NCBI RefSeq assembly: GCF_029017505.1
Contig: NZ_JAQGEI010000001.1
Location: 186,001-250,000 of the forward strand
DNA length: 64,000 nucleotides
Direction: 5' to 3'
DNA from: Sedimenticola hydrogenitrophicus
Lineage (GTDB): Bacteria > Pseudomonadota > Gammaproteobacteria > Chromatiales > Chromatiaceae
Below, in pieces: positions 48,952 through 56,880 of this stretch (positions are counted from its first letter, which is position 1; each line of letters opens with the position of its first letter). The translations under genes were made by a program, and so were the position numbers. The notes under the pieces were generated by a model. That model was not told the DNA's origin and searched no databases. It saw only the letters and a list, made by a program, of their open reading frames with translations.

Positions 48952-50160
48952 ACCAGACGCGGGGGAATGGTGCGTCGGTTCCGGGGTCGATGGCTCACGC
49001 TTCGCAAGCAGGCTCTGCATGTGGGCCAGCGCACGTTCACGGCTGATCTCTTCCTGCCGCTTGAGGTGGGCCTCCCGATGGCGTTGTTCACGGGCTTTCA
49101 GTCCCAGGCTGGTGAGGATGAACGATCCCTGGCGTGCGGCCTTGCACAGTTGCGCCAGGTAGCCCACGGGATTGTCGATGGATTCGTTCTTGCGCTTGGC
49201 GGACAGTAGCCTGCCGGCCATTTCATCCAGGATGTCCTGGTGCATGGCCCCTGGTGCGTTGCGCAGGCACATGCTGGCCAGACGGTGCTCGTTCCGTGTC
49301 AGCGAGGCAGGGAAGGCGAGGGCTTCCTGGTCGCTGTCCGCTTCGCGCGCGCACGCGTCTGTCTGCTCTACCTCCGCTGTTGTTGTAGTAGTTGTTTTTT
49401 TTATATAACTACAACTACTACTAGAATTCGACTTCAGATTTTGAGGTGGACCGCACTTCATTTTTTGAAGTGGGGTGGGTTCGGGCACCGACTTCAAATT
49501 TTGAAGTTGGCGGGACGAGAAGCCGAAATAGCGGGTCGCCTCGCCTTGCAGGGTGCGGATGGCTTCCTGGCGCCGGTACATCGGGTTGACGTTCTCGATG
49601 CAGCCGTCGCCTTCGCGGAGATCTTCTTCAATGGTGCCCAGCACGGCCGCCGCGATCTTCCGCACCTGGGGATGGGCGTGGGTCTGCGCCTGTTCCAGGA
49701 ACTGGATGTAGGCCTGGTCGAGATAGAGCGCATCGGCCAGCGGCAAGGGCTCGTCATGGAGTGCGTAGATGTTGCCCCGGAACCGGCCCTGGGCGTCGCG
49801 TACGCGGTGGCACAGTGAGAGCCAGCGGGCGGCACGCAGGATGGCCATGGACCGGGCCACCGTTGCCTCGGAACCGACATTCGCGGTTTTGGCGATTTGC
49901 TTGTAGGTCGGAAACGCGGTCGGGCCGGTGCCGGCAGCCGCGATCTTGATCACACCCCAGATGCGGGTGTCGACCGGTTGCAGCACCGGGTCCTGAAAGA
50001 TCAGCCGCGGCATGGCATCGTGCCAGTTACCAAGGAACAGCAGACCATCACCCGATACGGTATTGCGGGTGTCAGCGCTCAGGAGGCGTTCCACGGTGGC
50101 ATGGATAAAGGCGTCCAGGGCGTGTGTTTCCGGTCTGATCTTTTCGTTATCGCGCTCCAC
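48742..50160 (-). CDS. STY4528-type ICE replication initiator
   Basis: A 472-aa protein from GTG 50160. The N-terminal half carries a winged-helix-like replication domain (WGVIKIAAAGTGPTAFPTYKQIAKTANVGSEATVARSMAILRAARWLSL). A central Ser/Thr run follows (SNSSSSCSYIKKTTTTTTAE), then DNA-binding-like helices and a C-terminal tail with four DGSAI repeats. It resembles the STY4528 pathogenicity-island replication family. The gene holds two sets of palindromic DNA repeats and an AT-rich hairpin, so its origin may lie inside it. Confidence 0.85.
   Translation of the reverse strand: MERDNEKIRPETHALDAFIHATVERLLSADTRNTVSGDGLLFLGNWHDAMPRLIFQDPVLQPVDTRIWGVIKIAAAGTGPTAFPTYKQIAKTANVGSEATVARSMAILRAARWLSLCHRVRDAQGRFRGNIYALHDEPLPLADALYLDQAYIQFLEQAQTHAHPQVRKIAAAVLGTIEEDLREGDGCIENVNPMYRRQEAIRTLQGEATRYFGFSSRQLQNLKSVPEPTPLQKMKCGPPQNLKSNSSSSCSYIKKTTTTTTAEVEQTDACAREADSDQEALAFPASLTRNEHRLASMCLRNAPGAMHQDILDEMAGRLLSAKRKNESIDNPVGYLAQLCKAARQGSFILTSLGLKAREQRHREAHLKRQEEISRERALAHMQSLLAKREPSTPEPTHHSPASGDGSAIGPSPDRLHPIRRALQSQGDGSAITPPYDPLSDGSAITSRTDMAADGSAINPATGPPQASNKPRG
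49386..49422. repeat. AT-rich inverted repeat inside rep
   Basis: GTAGTAGTTGT (49386-49396) and ACAACTACTAC (49412-49422) flank an AT-only core containing T-runs and TATATA. It encodes the Ser/Thr run of Rep. This is the most easily melted DNA for several kb and a candidate unwinding element. Confidence 0.65.
49432..49508. repeat. Three palindromic 17-bp repeats (ACTTCA...TGAAGT)
   Basis: Copies at 49432-49448, 49456-49472 and 49492-49508 share ACTTCANNTTTTGARGT and are near-palindromes. Spacings are 24 and 36 bp. In the Rep frame they give the recurring NLKS/KMKC motifs. They lie 10 bp from the AT-rich hairpin, as iterons next to an unwinding element would. Confidence 0.75.
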
Positions 50161-50190
50161 TCAGCTTCCCATGTCGATCTTCGAACAGGC

Positions 50191-50796
50191 TCATTGTTCA
50201 TTGGTCCGGAACTGAACCACCTTGTGGTCCTCATCCGCTTGATTCGTCGGCAGGAGACCGGCGGTCTCCCAGGATTGGATCAATGCCCAAATCGTGTTCA
50301 GTGGTATGCCGGTGGTTTGTCCCACGTGCAGGTAGCGCTGCTCCTCTGGATCCTCCGCGTGGCTCTGCCAGGCCTTCCAGACGCGCTGTTCGTCTGCCTC
50401 CGACGGTGCGGGTGGTCGGCCGATGCCGGTGCCTGACATGCCGAGCAGCTTGCGTCGTGCGGCGTATTCGGCGTTGGTCATGCCGAAGAAGGCCCGCATC
50501 ATGGCGAGCGGTGCGCGCAGTTGGATGAGTTCGTCCTGAAGAGCGTCATGGCGCTTGTTTCGCTCCATGTGGTCCAGAACCCGGTCGAAGCAGGCAGGGT
50601 CGACGGAGATGTCCATGAAGTGGGTGCGGACCTGGCTGATGTGGTACAGATCGCGCAGGGTAAAGCGTTCCAGGCGGGCGATTTGATCCAGCCGAAAGCC
50701 GAGATCCAACACCGAATGGATGTCCCCCTCGGCCAGGGTCTCGGTGACATAGCGCAGGGTGTGGAATACCAGCTCTGCATGGGTCGTCTTCGGCAT
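50191..50796 (-). CDS. DUF2857-like ICE protein
   Basis: A 201-aa protein with helical N-terminal blocks (HAELVFHTLRYVTETLAEGDIHSVLDLGFRLDQIARLERFTLRDLYHISQVRTHFMDISVD) and APLAMMRAFFGMTNAEYAARRKLLGMSG, then a C-terminal HTH-like region. Sequence and position between parB and rep fit DUF2857. It probably regulates the module. The family name is given with moderate certainty. Confidence 0.75.
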   Translation of the reverse strand: MPKTTHAELVFHTLRYVTETLAEGDIHSVLDLGFRLDQIARLERFTLRDLYHISQVRTHFMDISVDPACFDRVLDHMERNKRHDALQDELIQLRAPLAMMRAFFGMTNAEYAARRKLLGMSGTGIGRPPAPSEADEQRVWKAWQSHAEDPEEQRYLHVGQTTGIPLNTIWALIQSWETAGLLPTNQADEDHKVVQFRTNEQ

Positions 50797-50814
50797 CGTT
50801 CGCGTAGCCCCCCG

Positions 50815-52425
50815 CTATCCGTCGATCTTCCACAGGGCCAGGCCGCCGTCGTCATCCATCTGTTGACGGATGCGGCGGCAGGTCTGCGCCAGGGTCAGCA
50901 GGTCATCGATGGTCGATTGCGGGACCGCGGGGTTGCTCAGTAATTCGTAGCCGATCGCCTTCCAGTCGGGTTCGCCGACCAATGTCAGCGCTTGGGCATC
51001 GTTCTTCTTCAGGACCAGGTTGCGCAGCAACAACTCGTCCGGGACTCGTTCCATGCGTTCAGGCTGGACGCTCTCTTCCGAGAAGCTAAGCAGCAGCCAC
51101 CACACCCATTGGCGGTAGAGTTGGCGCAGCGCATCCGCCTCGCCGGCGACCGGAATGATGGACTCGCGCGGGATGTCCACCAGAAAGCCCATGCCCAGTT
51201 TGCCGGCGGGCGTAATGCAGTCCTCCAGGTCGTGTCGTTTGGCGATCTTGAGCGTGAGCACGTAACAGCGGCTGCGCAGCGATTTCAGATCGCCAGGGCC
51301 GTCATAGGCCGACGAGGAAACCGCCGTAGTCGGCGATTCATCGGCAGATGTTGTGGGGGGCGTCGGTTGTTCGTCGGATGCCGGGTCCTCGACCAGCGGG
51401 ACTGTGTCATCGACCGATCGATGAGCTGGCACCCCCAGGGATCCAGGTTCACTGGATGTGGGTGGGGTAGCGGACGTGGGTGTGCCAAGTGCCGGCGTCG
51501 CCGCCGAAGTGGGGTGCCCGTCGGTGAGGGGCTGTCTCGGTGGACTCGGTTCGTTGCCGCCGGTCGCCAGGCGTGCATCGGTATCGAGACGGACGTGTTT
51601 GAGGGACAATCCGGTGATCTCGGCCATGCGGGTTTCCAACTCCCGCTGCACAGCATCGAGATCCCAGTGCGGGCCGTCGTGGGTGGTCAGCGCCTCGGTG
51701 AACAGCGCATCGAACCGGTCTGGCATGTCGGGCTGGTCGTTCCAGAAACTACGGCAGGCGGTCTCCAACCGTCGAATCCGGCGGATCTGCGGTGCACCCA
51801 TGCCGCTGCGCAGCGCTTCGGGAATGACCGGCAGCAGCACATCCGCGGCGTAGTCCATGCGGGAGATCGTGCTCTGGTCGAGTGCGTAGCCTCGTTCCCG
51901 CAGGGCTTCCACCAGTTGTCGTTGGGAGAAGGGCTCGTTCCGCTCGGATTCGAGTACCAAGCGCAGTTCCCGTACACCGAGGGCCTTGTCGATGAAGGTG
52001 AGTTCTCCCCGTTTGTCGTTCTCGATCAGGTGCGCGGTCAGCACGTGGGATTCGGAGACCCAGGGGCGGAACAGGCAGTGGATACGGAAAAAGCGGTCGT
52101 CCGCGGTTTCCCTCCATAGCTCCTTGAGGATCTGCAGGCGGGTGTTGCCCCCCGACTCGACGATGTAGTGGGCATCCCCCGGCCGACGCGTGATGGTCAG
52201 CGGATTGTTGAGTCCACCTTGAGCGCGGATGGAATCTTTGATCTCGTTGTAGAGCGGGTTTCGCTCCTTGCGGGGATTGTGCTCGTAGGGTTCGATGCGA
52301 TCGATCTCCAACAGCATCTGCGTCGCGGTGAGCGGGTCCGCCGGCGGCAACTCGCGGCTCTGGCCGAAGTGACCCTCGCGGAGCATCGACTGGATCTGTT
52401 CGCTGGAGGGGTGCTTCTTCGCCAT
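50815..52425 (-). CDS. Large ParB-family protein (PFGI-1 type)
   Basis: A 536-aa protein. The ParB/sulfiredoxin domain is MLLEIDRIEPYEHNPRKERNPLYNEIKDSIRAQGGLNNPLTITRRPG near 38-85, with YIVESGGNTRLQILKEL. An HTH segment (SQRQLVEALRERGYALDQSTISRMDYAADVL) follows. A Pro/Thr/Ser linker at about 295-370 leads to a conserved C-terminal domain. The start overlaps the parA stop. It matches the ICE ParB class of PFGI-1-like elements and probably pairs with the adjacent ParA. Confidence 0.88.
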   Translation of the reverse strand: MAKKHPSSEQIQSMLREGHFGQSRELPPADPLTATQMLLEIDRIEPYEHNPRKERNPLYNEIKDSIRAQGGLNNPLTITRRPGDAHYIVESGGNTRLQILKELWRETADDRFFRIHCLFRPWVSESHVLTAHLIENDKRGELTFIDKALGVRELRLVLESERNEPFSQRQLVEALRERGYALDQSTISRMDYAADVLLPVIPEALRSGMGAPQIRRIRRLETACRSFWNDQPDMPDRFDALFTEALTTHDGPHWDLDAVQRELETRMAEITGLSLKHVRLDTDARLATGGNEPSPPRQPLTDGHPTSAATPALGTPTSATPPTSSEPGSLGVPAHRSVDDTVPLVEDPASDEQPTPPTTSADESPTTAVSSSAYDGPGDLKSLRSRCYVLTLKIAKRHDLEDCITPAGKLGMGFLVDIPRESIIPVAGEADALRQLYRQWVWWLLLSFSEESVQPERMERVPDELLLRNLVLKKNDAQALTLVGEPDWKAIGYELLSNPAVPQSTIDDLLTLAQTCRRIRQQMDDDGGLALWKIDG

Positions 52426-53252
52426 TACTGCGCCCCTTCACATTCGAGTGTCTTGTCCGCCAGATGTGGGAAGAGCTCGAAGACCAGGGCCAGCATGGCT
52501 TCACGGGCGCTTGGGGTGGGTCCCTGGCGTTGCGGTTCCCAGCGGTGAACCGGCACGCGTGCCGTGGCCGCCTCCCGGTAGGCGACAGTGTTCGGAATCA
52601 CCGTGTCCAGGATGGTGATGGCACCCTTACTGGGGCCGTAGGCCTCCCGGCACAATTCCTGGGCGATGCGGCGGGCGTCGACGGTCCGGTCCATGCGGTA
52701 GATGAGTCCGCGCAACGGACCGAGCGGCGCACCAAGAAAGGCCATTGGACGTAGTCGGTCCAACATCTGTACCGTGCCGCGGGCGAACTCCCGGGCGGAG
52801 AGAATCTCCGGCGGTATCGGGGAGACCAGCAAGTCCGCCGAAAGGATCGCGGAGTCCTGAAGCGGTCCGACCGCACCCTGGGTGTCCAGCAGGATGAAGT
52901 CGTAGGTCTCGTCGAAGCGGGTCAGGATATGCTTCAGCCGGACACGCCCGTCCGGGGTATGCAGAATCCAGTTCTGCAACATCCCCTCCGGATCGTCGGA
53001 TAGGATCAGGTCCAGTTGCGCAATCGCCGTACGGCTGACGATGCCGTCGACCAGGCCTTCGGTGATCAGTGAAGAGAGACCGTGGCCGGCTCGCAGCTCG
53101 AGCGGATAGTAACTGGACAATGTGGGCTGCACGTCCACATCCACGAGTAGCACCTTCTGTCCGAGATCGGCCAGCAGACCGCCGAGGTTTGCTGTCAACG
53201 TCGTTTTACCGACACCCCCCTTCGTGCTGGTAACGGTGACTTTCAGTGCCAT
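52425..53252 (-). CDS. parA: ParA-family partition ATPase
   Basis: A 275-aa ATPase: deviant Walker A TSTKGGVGKTT at about 9-18, then LLVDVDVQPTLSSYY and DFILLDTQGAVG. It drives segregation or stability of the excised element. It has a strong GGAGG ribosome site. In PFGI-1-like elements parA lies near one end, so the element end may not be far to the right. Confidence 0.93.
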   Translation of the reverse strand: MALKVTVTSTKGGVGKTTLTANLGGLLADLGQKVLLVDVDVQPTLSSYYPLELRAGHGLSSLITEGLVDGIVSRTAIAQLDLILSDDPEGMLQNWILHTPDGRVRLKHILTRFDETYDFILLDTQGAVGPLQDSAILSADLLVSPIPPEILSAREFARGTVQMLDRLRPMAFLGAPLGPLRGLIYRMDRTVDARRIAQELCREAYGPSKGAITILDTVIPNTVAYREAATARVPVHRWEPQRQGPTPSAREAMLALVFELFPHLADKTLECEGAQ

Positions 53253-53313
53253 GGGATCCTCCGTGAAGCTCCGGAATACCTGGTTTCTGAGTTGCGGTGG
53301 TTGCGTATCTCCA

Positions 53314-53970
53314 TCAATGGCGGGCCCCTCCGTTATGCGTGTTTCCGCAGTGGCCGCAAACCGTACGCCGGCGTCCCCTGGATTGCGGTTCCATCGGTGA
53401 GCCGCACTGGTGGCAACGGTGCAGGTGATAGAGGCGGCAGCCAGGGCACGCGGCGCTGTTGCTGTCTACCGCGGACAGGTACGTCATGCCGCAGAACCCG
53501 CACACTCTTTCGTGCCATGTCTCCATGGCGACGAGACGCGGCACGAAAACGGTATGGGTCAGGTCGAGCTGTGGTTCACGTACGAGCCGGGTATACGCCT
53601 CGTATACATTGATGACGATGCGCGCGGCGCTCCGTTCTGTCTGCACCAAGCGTTGGTGCAGCCGCCAGACGAGAGTGGCCTGTAACATGCGCACATCGTT
53701 TTCCCGGTACCAGGTATCGGTGAACGGTGTCTGGCCAGGGGGTGAAGGCGCGCCGCACAATTGACGGTACAGGCGGTTGGCTGTGGATTTTTCCAGCTTT
53801 GTCAACTGGCAGACGAGCCCTGCGCGCGCGCCGAGATGAATCAGTCGGATGGCCTCCATGATTCTCGTGGCGTGAACGCAAAGTTCGACATCGCAGCCAG
53901 CGCGTTCGATCCGTCTACCACAAGGCGGCGGAATCGAAGGGGCCAGTGCTGAACAGAGTGCAGGTCTCAT
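53314..53970 (-). CDS. FlhC/SetC-like transcriptional activator
   Basis: A 218-aa protein aligning with FlhC: AIRLIHLGARAGLVCQLTKLEKSTANRLYRQLCGAPSPPGQTPFTDTWY (compare FlhC GSPPPKGMLPFSTDWF). Four cysteines form the likely zinc site (CGFCGMTY...CPGC) and more occur in the tail. SetC of SXT/R391 is an FlhC homologue that with SetD activates transfer genes. It follows the FlhD-like gene by 16 bp. Confidence 0.85.
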   Translation of the reverse strand: MRPALCSALAPSIPPPCGRRIERAGCDVELCVHATRIMEAIRLIHLGARAGLVCQLTKLEKSTANRLYRQLCGAPSPPGQTPFTDTWYRENDVRMLQATLVWRLHQRLVQTERSAARIVINVYEAYTRLVREPQLDLTHTVFVPRLVAMETWHERVCGFCGMTYLSAVDSNSAACPGCRLYHLHRCHQCGSPMEPQSRGRRRTVCGHCGNTHNGGARH

Positions 53971-53986
53971 TCACGTATCCTCTCAT

Positions 53987-54280
53987 TTACGGTACAGTGA
54001 CCAACGGCGCATGCTCAATTACAGCCTCGATTTCATCAGCACGCCCTTCGCGTAAGGCCACGAACAAACGTGACCACCACCAAGGTTCCTGTCGAGGCAT
54101 GAGTAACGGCTGCTTGATGAGCGAAATACGTGCGAGTTCCTTGGGCTTCAATTCCGCCAATAAGGAAGCCATCTCGACCTCCATGCCGAGCATGGTGGCA
54201 ACGAATTCGGGATCTCGCTTGGCGAGGTCGCGGGCTTGGATCAGGTACTCAAGATTTACCTCCGAAAAATCGAACTCCAT
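53987..54280 (-). CDS. FlhD/SetD-like transcriptional activator
   Basis: A 97-aa protein: FSEVNLEYLIQARDLAKRDPEFVATMLGMEVEMASLLAELKPKELARISLIKQPLLMPR, matching the FlhD pattern INLSYLLLAQRL...FRLGINEEMA...LTLPQMVKLAETNQLVC. ATG 54280 has GGAG 9 nt upstream. Gene order (D then C) is that of flhDC. Its job is probably to form a DC complex that turns on tra transcription. Confidence 0.82.
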   Translation of the reverse strand: MEFDFSEVNLEYLIQARDLAKRDPEFVATMLGMEVEMASLLAELKPKELARISLIKQPLLMPRQEPWWWSRLFVALREGRADEIEAVIEHAPLVTVP

Positions 54281-54493
54281 GGCTACAGCTCCTTTATTTG
54301 TATTGCTATGACGAATTCCATTTCGGCGCTGTAGCGTGCGTCCTTGTCCGGCAAACAAAATACGGAGTGTCTTTCCCGCGTGTGCCGCGTAAGGGTTTTC
54401 CTACAACCCATGCCGACAGATTCTGGCCAACTGGTGGGGTGCAATGGACTGTCTGTTGGCTTCTTCAATTCGATGTCTCAATTCATTTATTTT
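54281..54493 (-). promoter_or_regulatory. Region upstream of the FlhDC-like operon
   Basis: 213 bp without a gene between the HTH protein and the FlhD-like start. It should hold the activator operon's promoter. I see no clear -35/-10 pair or strong palindrome. Confidence 0.35.
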
Positions 54494-54811
54494 TCATGGC
54501 TGCGTGCATATTAGGGAACGCTCCGGCGAAGGTAATGAAGCGCCGGTTTCAGTAGGGCGCTCCTTCGGTGACTTACCCGTCATACCTTGGTCAATGACAT
54601 CGGCCACCAACCGCGCTTCGAAGTACACCCTGCGGCCCAGCTGCCTTCTGGCGTTCGAAAGCGCCACCGCCAACGGTTGCCGTTTACGCGCGATGGCCAT
54701 GCGCACCCCATTCGGACTCGTGTGCATCACCTCGGCCAGATGCTTGATCGTCAGTAGCGGCCCGTAGTGCGTCAGGAGATACTCATGGGTCGCAGAGATA
54801 GACTGATTCAC
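54494..54811 (-). CDS. Small HTH DNA-binding protein
   Basis: A 105-aa protein from GTG 54811 (GGAG 9 nt upstream): NQSISATHEYLLTHYGPLLTIKHLAEVMHTSPNGVRMAIARKRQPLAVALSNARRQLGRRVYFEARLVADVID. The helix-turn-helix plus wing-like ending resembles MerR/excisionase-type small regulators on plasmids and ICEs. It may act as an excision factor or regulator. It sits directly upstream of the FlhDC-like pair. Confidence 0.75.
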   Translation of the reverse strand: MNQSISATHEYLLTHYGPLLTIKHLAEVMHTSPNGVRMAIARKRQPLAVALSNARRQLGRRVYFEARLVADVIDQGMTGKSPKERPTETGASLPSPERSLICTQP

Positions 54812-54877
54812 CGTTTGTGCTCCACTGTGCTCGGTACGGCTATCGATGCTAGCGTTTAGTGGCGCGGAAATAACGGA

Positions 54878-54907
54878 CGAAAGATGGCACCTGGAGGCCA
54901 TCTTTCG
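54878..54907. repeat. Perfect 11-bp inverted repeat
   Basis: CGAAAGATGGC (54878-54888) and GCCATCTTTCG (54897-54907) with an 8-nt gap, 67 bp upstream of the small HTH gene. There is no T-run. A regulator-binding site is more likely than a terminator. The rest of 54812-55067 holds no recognisable gene. Confidence 0.6.
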
Positions 54908-55067
54908 CACTTCAAAAACACAGGAGGATGTGCAGAGGCGGAACGTTTACCCGCATGACCTGCTGACCATCATGGTCGGAGCCGGCCTGCTGATTGGAAC
55001 CATTCCCGCTAAAGCGTGGAGTCACTCAAGGGGCGGCATGTGTGCCTGCCCTGCTTGGTGAAATGGA

Positions 55068-56024
55068 TTAGAGCCTGCCGACCTGTTCTCCAATCTTCCC
55101 GAGAATGCTCTCGAAGTCTGGTTGTCCGCTGAAATAGAGGGGTGCGGTGGCTTGGTAGGCAAGGACGTACTGCTCCCGGGTAGCCGGGTCTGACAGCAGA
55201 AACGCCTCGTTCTCGGCGATGATCAGCTTGTCGTCTTTCCTGAACCGCTGCTCTTTGCGGGTATGGTATTCCGGGGTGGCGATGAACGCCGCCACCTCCG
55301 GATGGTCCAGCAGTTGGCTAATGTCGTAATAGTGGCGCAGAAAGTTTGGGGGCAATTCGCCGGTACTCTGCTGCTGCCGGAATTTGGTGGAGACGGTCTG
55401 CAGCTTTTCGACAAAGGTGTAGCCGGGGTGGTAGCAGGATACGTCGACGGCGCGGTTGTCGAGGGCAACGACGTCTGCATTGGCGGCGCGATCGAAGGCC
55501 CAGGAGGAAATGGTCCGGGGTATGTTCGGTGTGGTGTCGTCGAAGCCCACCTCCAACAGGATGCCTTCCTTGAGACCGGTCGGGTGGTCGAATGGACTCT
55601 CGTAATGAAGACGGATTCCACCGCTCCGGTATTTCTCGTCATCGAATGCGTGATCGCGGGTGATGCCGACGATTCCGTCGATGTGAATGTTCTTCGCAAG
55701 CCAGTCGTAGAACTCCCGCCGTGACTCGATGTGCCGCGCCTTCTTGGTTTGATTCGCCGCGGTGAAGACCTCAAAGGGGACACAGGCGGGGTCGATGCGA
55801 ATGTCGATGTCCTCGGAGAAGCGCTGGATGATGCCGAACCCCTTCGATAACGAGGTACCGCCCTTGAGTTCGAAGCCGAAATCCTGTGCGCCGAGGCCAT
55901 AGAGGCAGTGCATGATCCAGTAGTCCTTCTCGACGAGCGCCGGCAGCAGACCGCGCTCATCGGCGACGATGCGGATCAGGTCGGCGAAATCTTCACGCTC
56001 ATGGAGGAGGGATTCAGGCGGCAC
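55068..56024 (-). CDS. Second AbiEii-type nucleotidyltransferase toxin
   Basis: A 318-aa protein from GTG 56024 (VPPESLLHEREDFADLI). The nucleotidyltransferase motif is FELKGGTSLSKGFGIIQRFSEDIDIRI. The later block ALDNRAVDVSCYHPGYTFVEKLQTVSTKFR fits the AbiEii/AbiGii superfamily. It differs strongly from the toxin at 44144. It overlaps the upstream antitoxin-like gene by 11 bp. Confidence 0.87.
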   Translation of the reverse strand: MPPESLLHEREDFADLIRIVADERGLLPALVEKDYWIMHCLYGLGAQDFGFELKGGTSLSKGFGIIQRFSEDIDIRIDPACVPFEVFTAANQTKKARHIESRREFYDWLAKNIHIDGIVGITRDHAFDDEKYRSGGIRLHYESPFDHPTGLKEGILLEVGFDDTTPNIPRTISSWAFDRAANADVVALDNRAVDVSCYHPGYTFVEKLQTVSTKFRQQQSTGELPPNFLRHYYDISQLLDHPEVAAFIATPEYHTRKEQRFRKDDKLIIAENEAFLLSDPATREQYVLAYQATAPLYFSGQPDFESILGKIGEQVGRL

Positions 56025-56595
56025 GTGACAGCGCCCGTTCGAAGAATTTTCGCGTGGCGACCTTGCCGTAATCCCGCGCGGCACGCCGGAGCCTGTCGGG
56101 GTTCAGTTCCTTCGCCTTGGCCTGCGCCCGCTCGCGAACCGCGGCCGGATCCTCCGCCAGTTCGGACAGGTTGTTCAGCAGATCCACGAGGAGGAACTCT
56201 TCCGTCAGTTGCTTGGGGAAACGGGGCTTCCTGCGGAACTCGAAGGGCTTGCCGCCCAAGGTGAAGTGGCCATGGCGTTTGTGGTTGTAGACCACGCGGG
56301 AATTGTAGAGCTGTGTGGTGCCCACGCCCAAGGCGTTGTAGGCATTGGGGGAGGTGAGCAGGAAATCGTCTTCCTTCAGGAAGGTGCGGACGAGTTCCTT
56401 CTCATCGGGCGGAACCCGACCGAAAGCCGATGCCTTGGGATAGTGGTAGAGGCCGTTGCGGAGCTTCTGCAGCACGCCCTGATCGACTAGCTCCCGTGCA
56501 TGCCTGTCAACGCTCTTTGACCACTGGGCGAGGTCCGCACGCCGGTACACGCGACCGGGGCGCAGGTGTCTTTTCAGTTGTTCCAAACGATTCAT
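56014..56595 (-). CDS. DUF6088/AbiEi-like antitoxin
   Basis: A 193-aa protein, MNRLEQLKRHLRPGRVYRRADLAQWSKSVDRHARELVDQGVLQKLRNGLYHYPKASAFGRVPP, a winged-helix opening followed by the DUF6088/AbiEi-type domain. It probably neutralises the toxin at 55068 and represses the pair. ATG 56595 stands just downstream of a near-consensus promoter. Confidence 0.83.
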   Translation of the reverse strand: MNRLEQLKRHLRPGRVYRRADLAQWSKSVDRHARELVDQGVLQKLRNGLYHYPKASAFGRVPPDEKELVRTFLKEDDFLLTSPNAYNALGVGTTQLYNSRVVYNHKRHGHFTLGGKPFEFRRKPRFPKQLTEEFLLVDLLNNLSELAEDPAAVRERAQAKAKELNPDRLRRAARDYGKVATRKFFERALSRAA

Positions 56596-56614
56596 AGTGC
56601 TTGCCTCTGTGGGA

Positions 56615-56671
56615 AATATAGCGCCAGGAGGCGTATTTGGCAATAATTTTAGTAAAAATTCATGCATTTTA
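56615..56671 (-). promoter_or_regulatory. Promoter of the second AbiE-like operon
   Basis: On the minus strand TTGCCA (56643-56638), exactly 17 bp, then TATATT (56620-56615), about 20 bp before ATG. Upstream lies the near-palindrome AAAATTCATGCATTTT (56656-56671), a possible operator. Confidence 0.75.
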
Positions 56672-56693
56672 GCCGTCTTGTGTTTGTGGAATT

Positions 56694-56880
56694 CATCCGA
56701 TCCAGTTCGGGCCGGATATGGCCCCGCATGGGCAGGTCGGCAAGGCTCGAACAGAGCGGTTCCAGTTGATCCAACACGTACGCTGCTTTCTTCACCGAGT
56801 CACGAATTGCAACGTAACGGTAGATTCGATCGGTCCTGTTCCGTTTCTTCTGAAACCCCGGACGCGGTAGCGTGTCACCC
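56694..56880 (-). pseudogene. RelE/ParE-family toxin remnant
   Basis: A GTG overlapping the antitoxin remnant's stop starts MTRYRV. After a frameshift the line continues TDRIYRYVAIRDSVKKAAYVLDQLEPLCSSLADLPMRGHIRPELDRM, the pattern of RelE/ParE toxins. The expected ending with the YRE...PYR core is absent and unrelated sequence begins near 56694. It is frameshifted and truncated, hence inactive. Confidence 0.72.
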
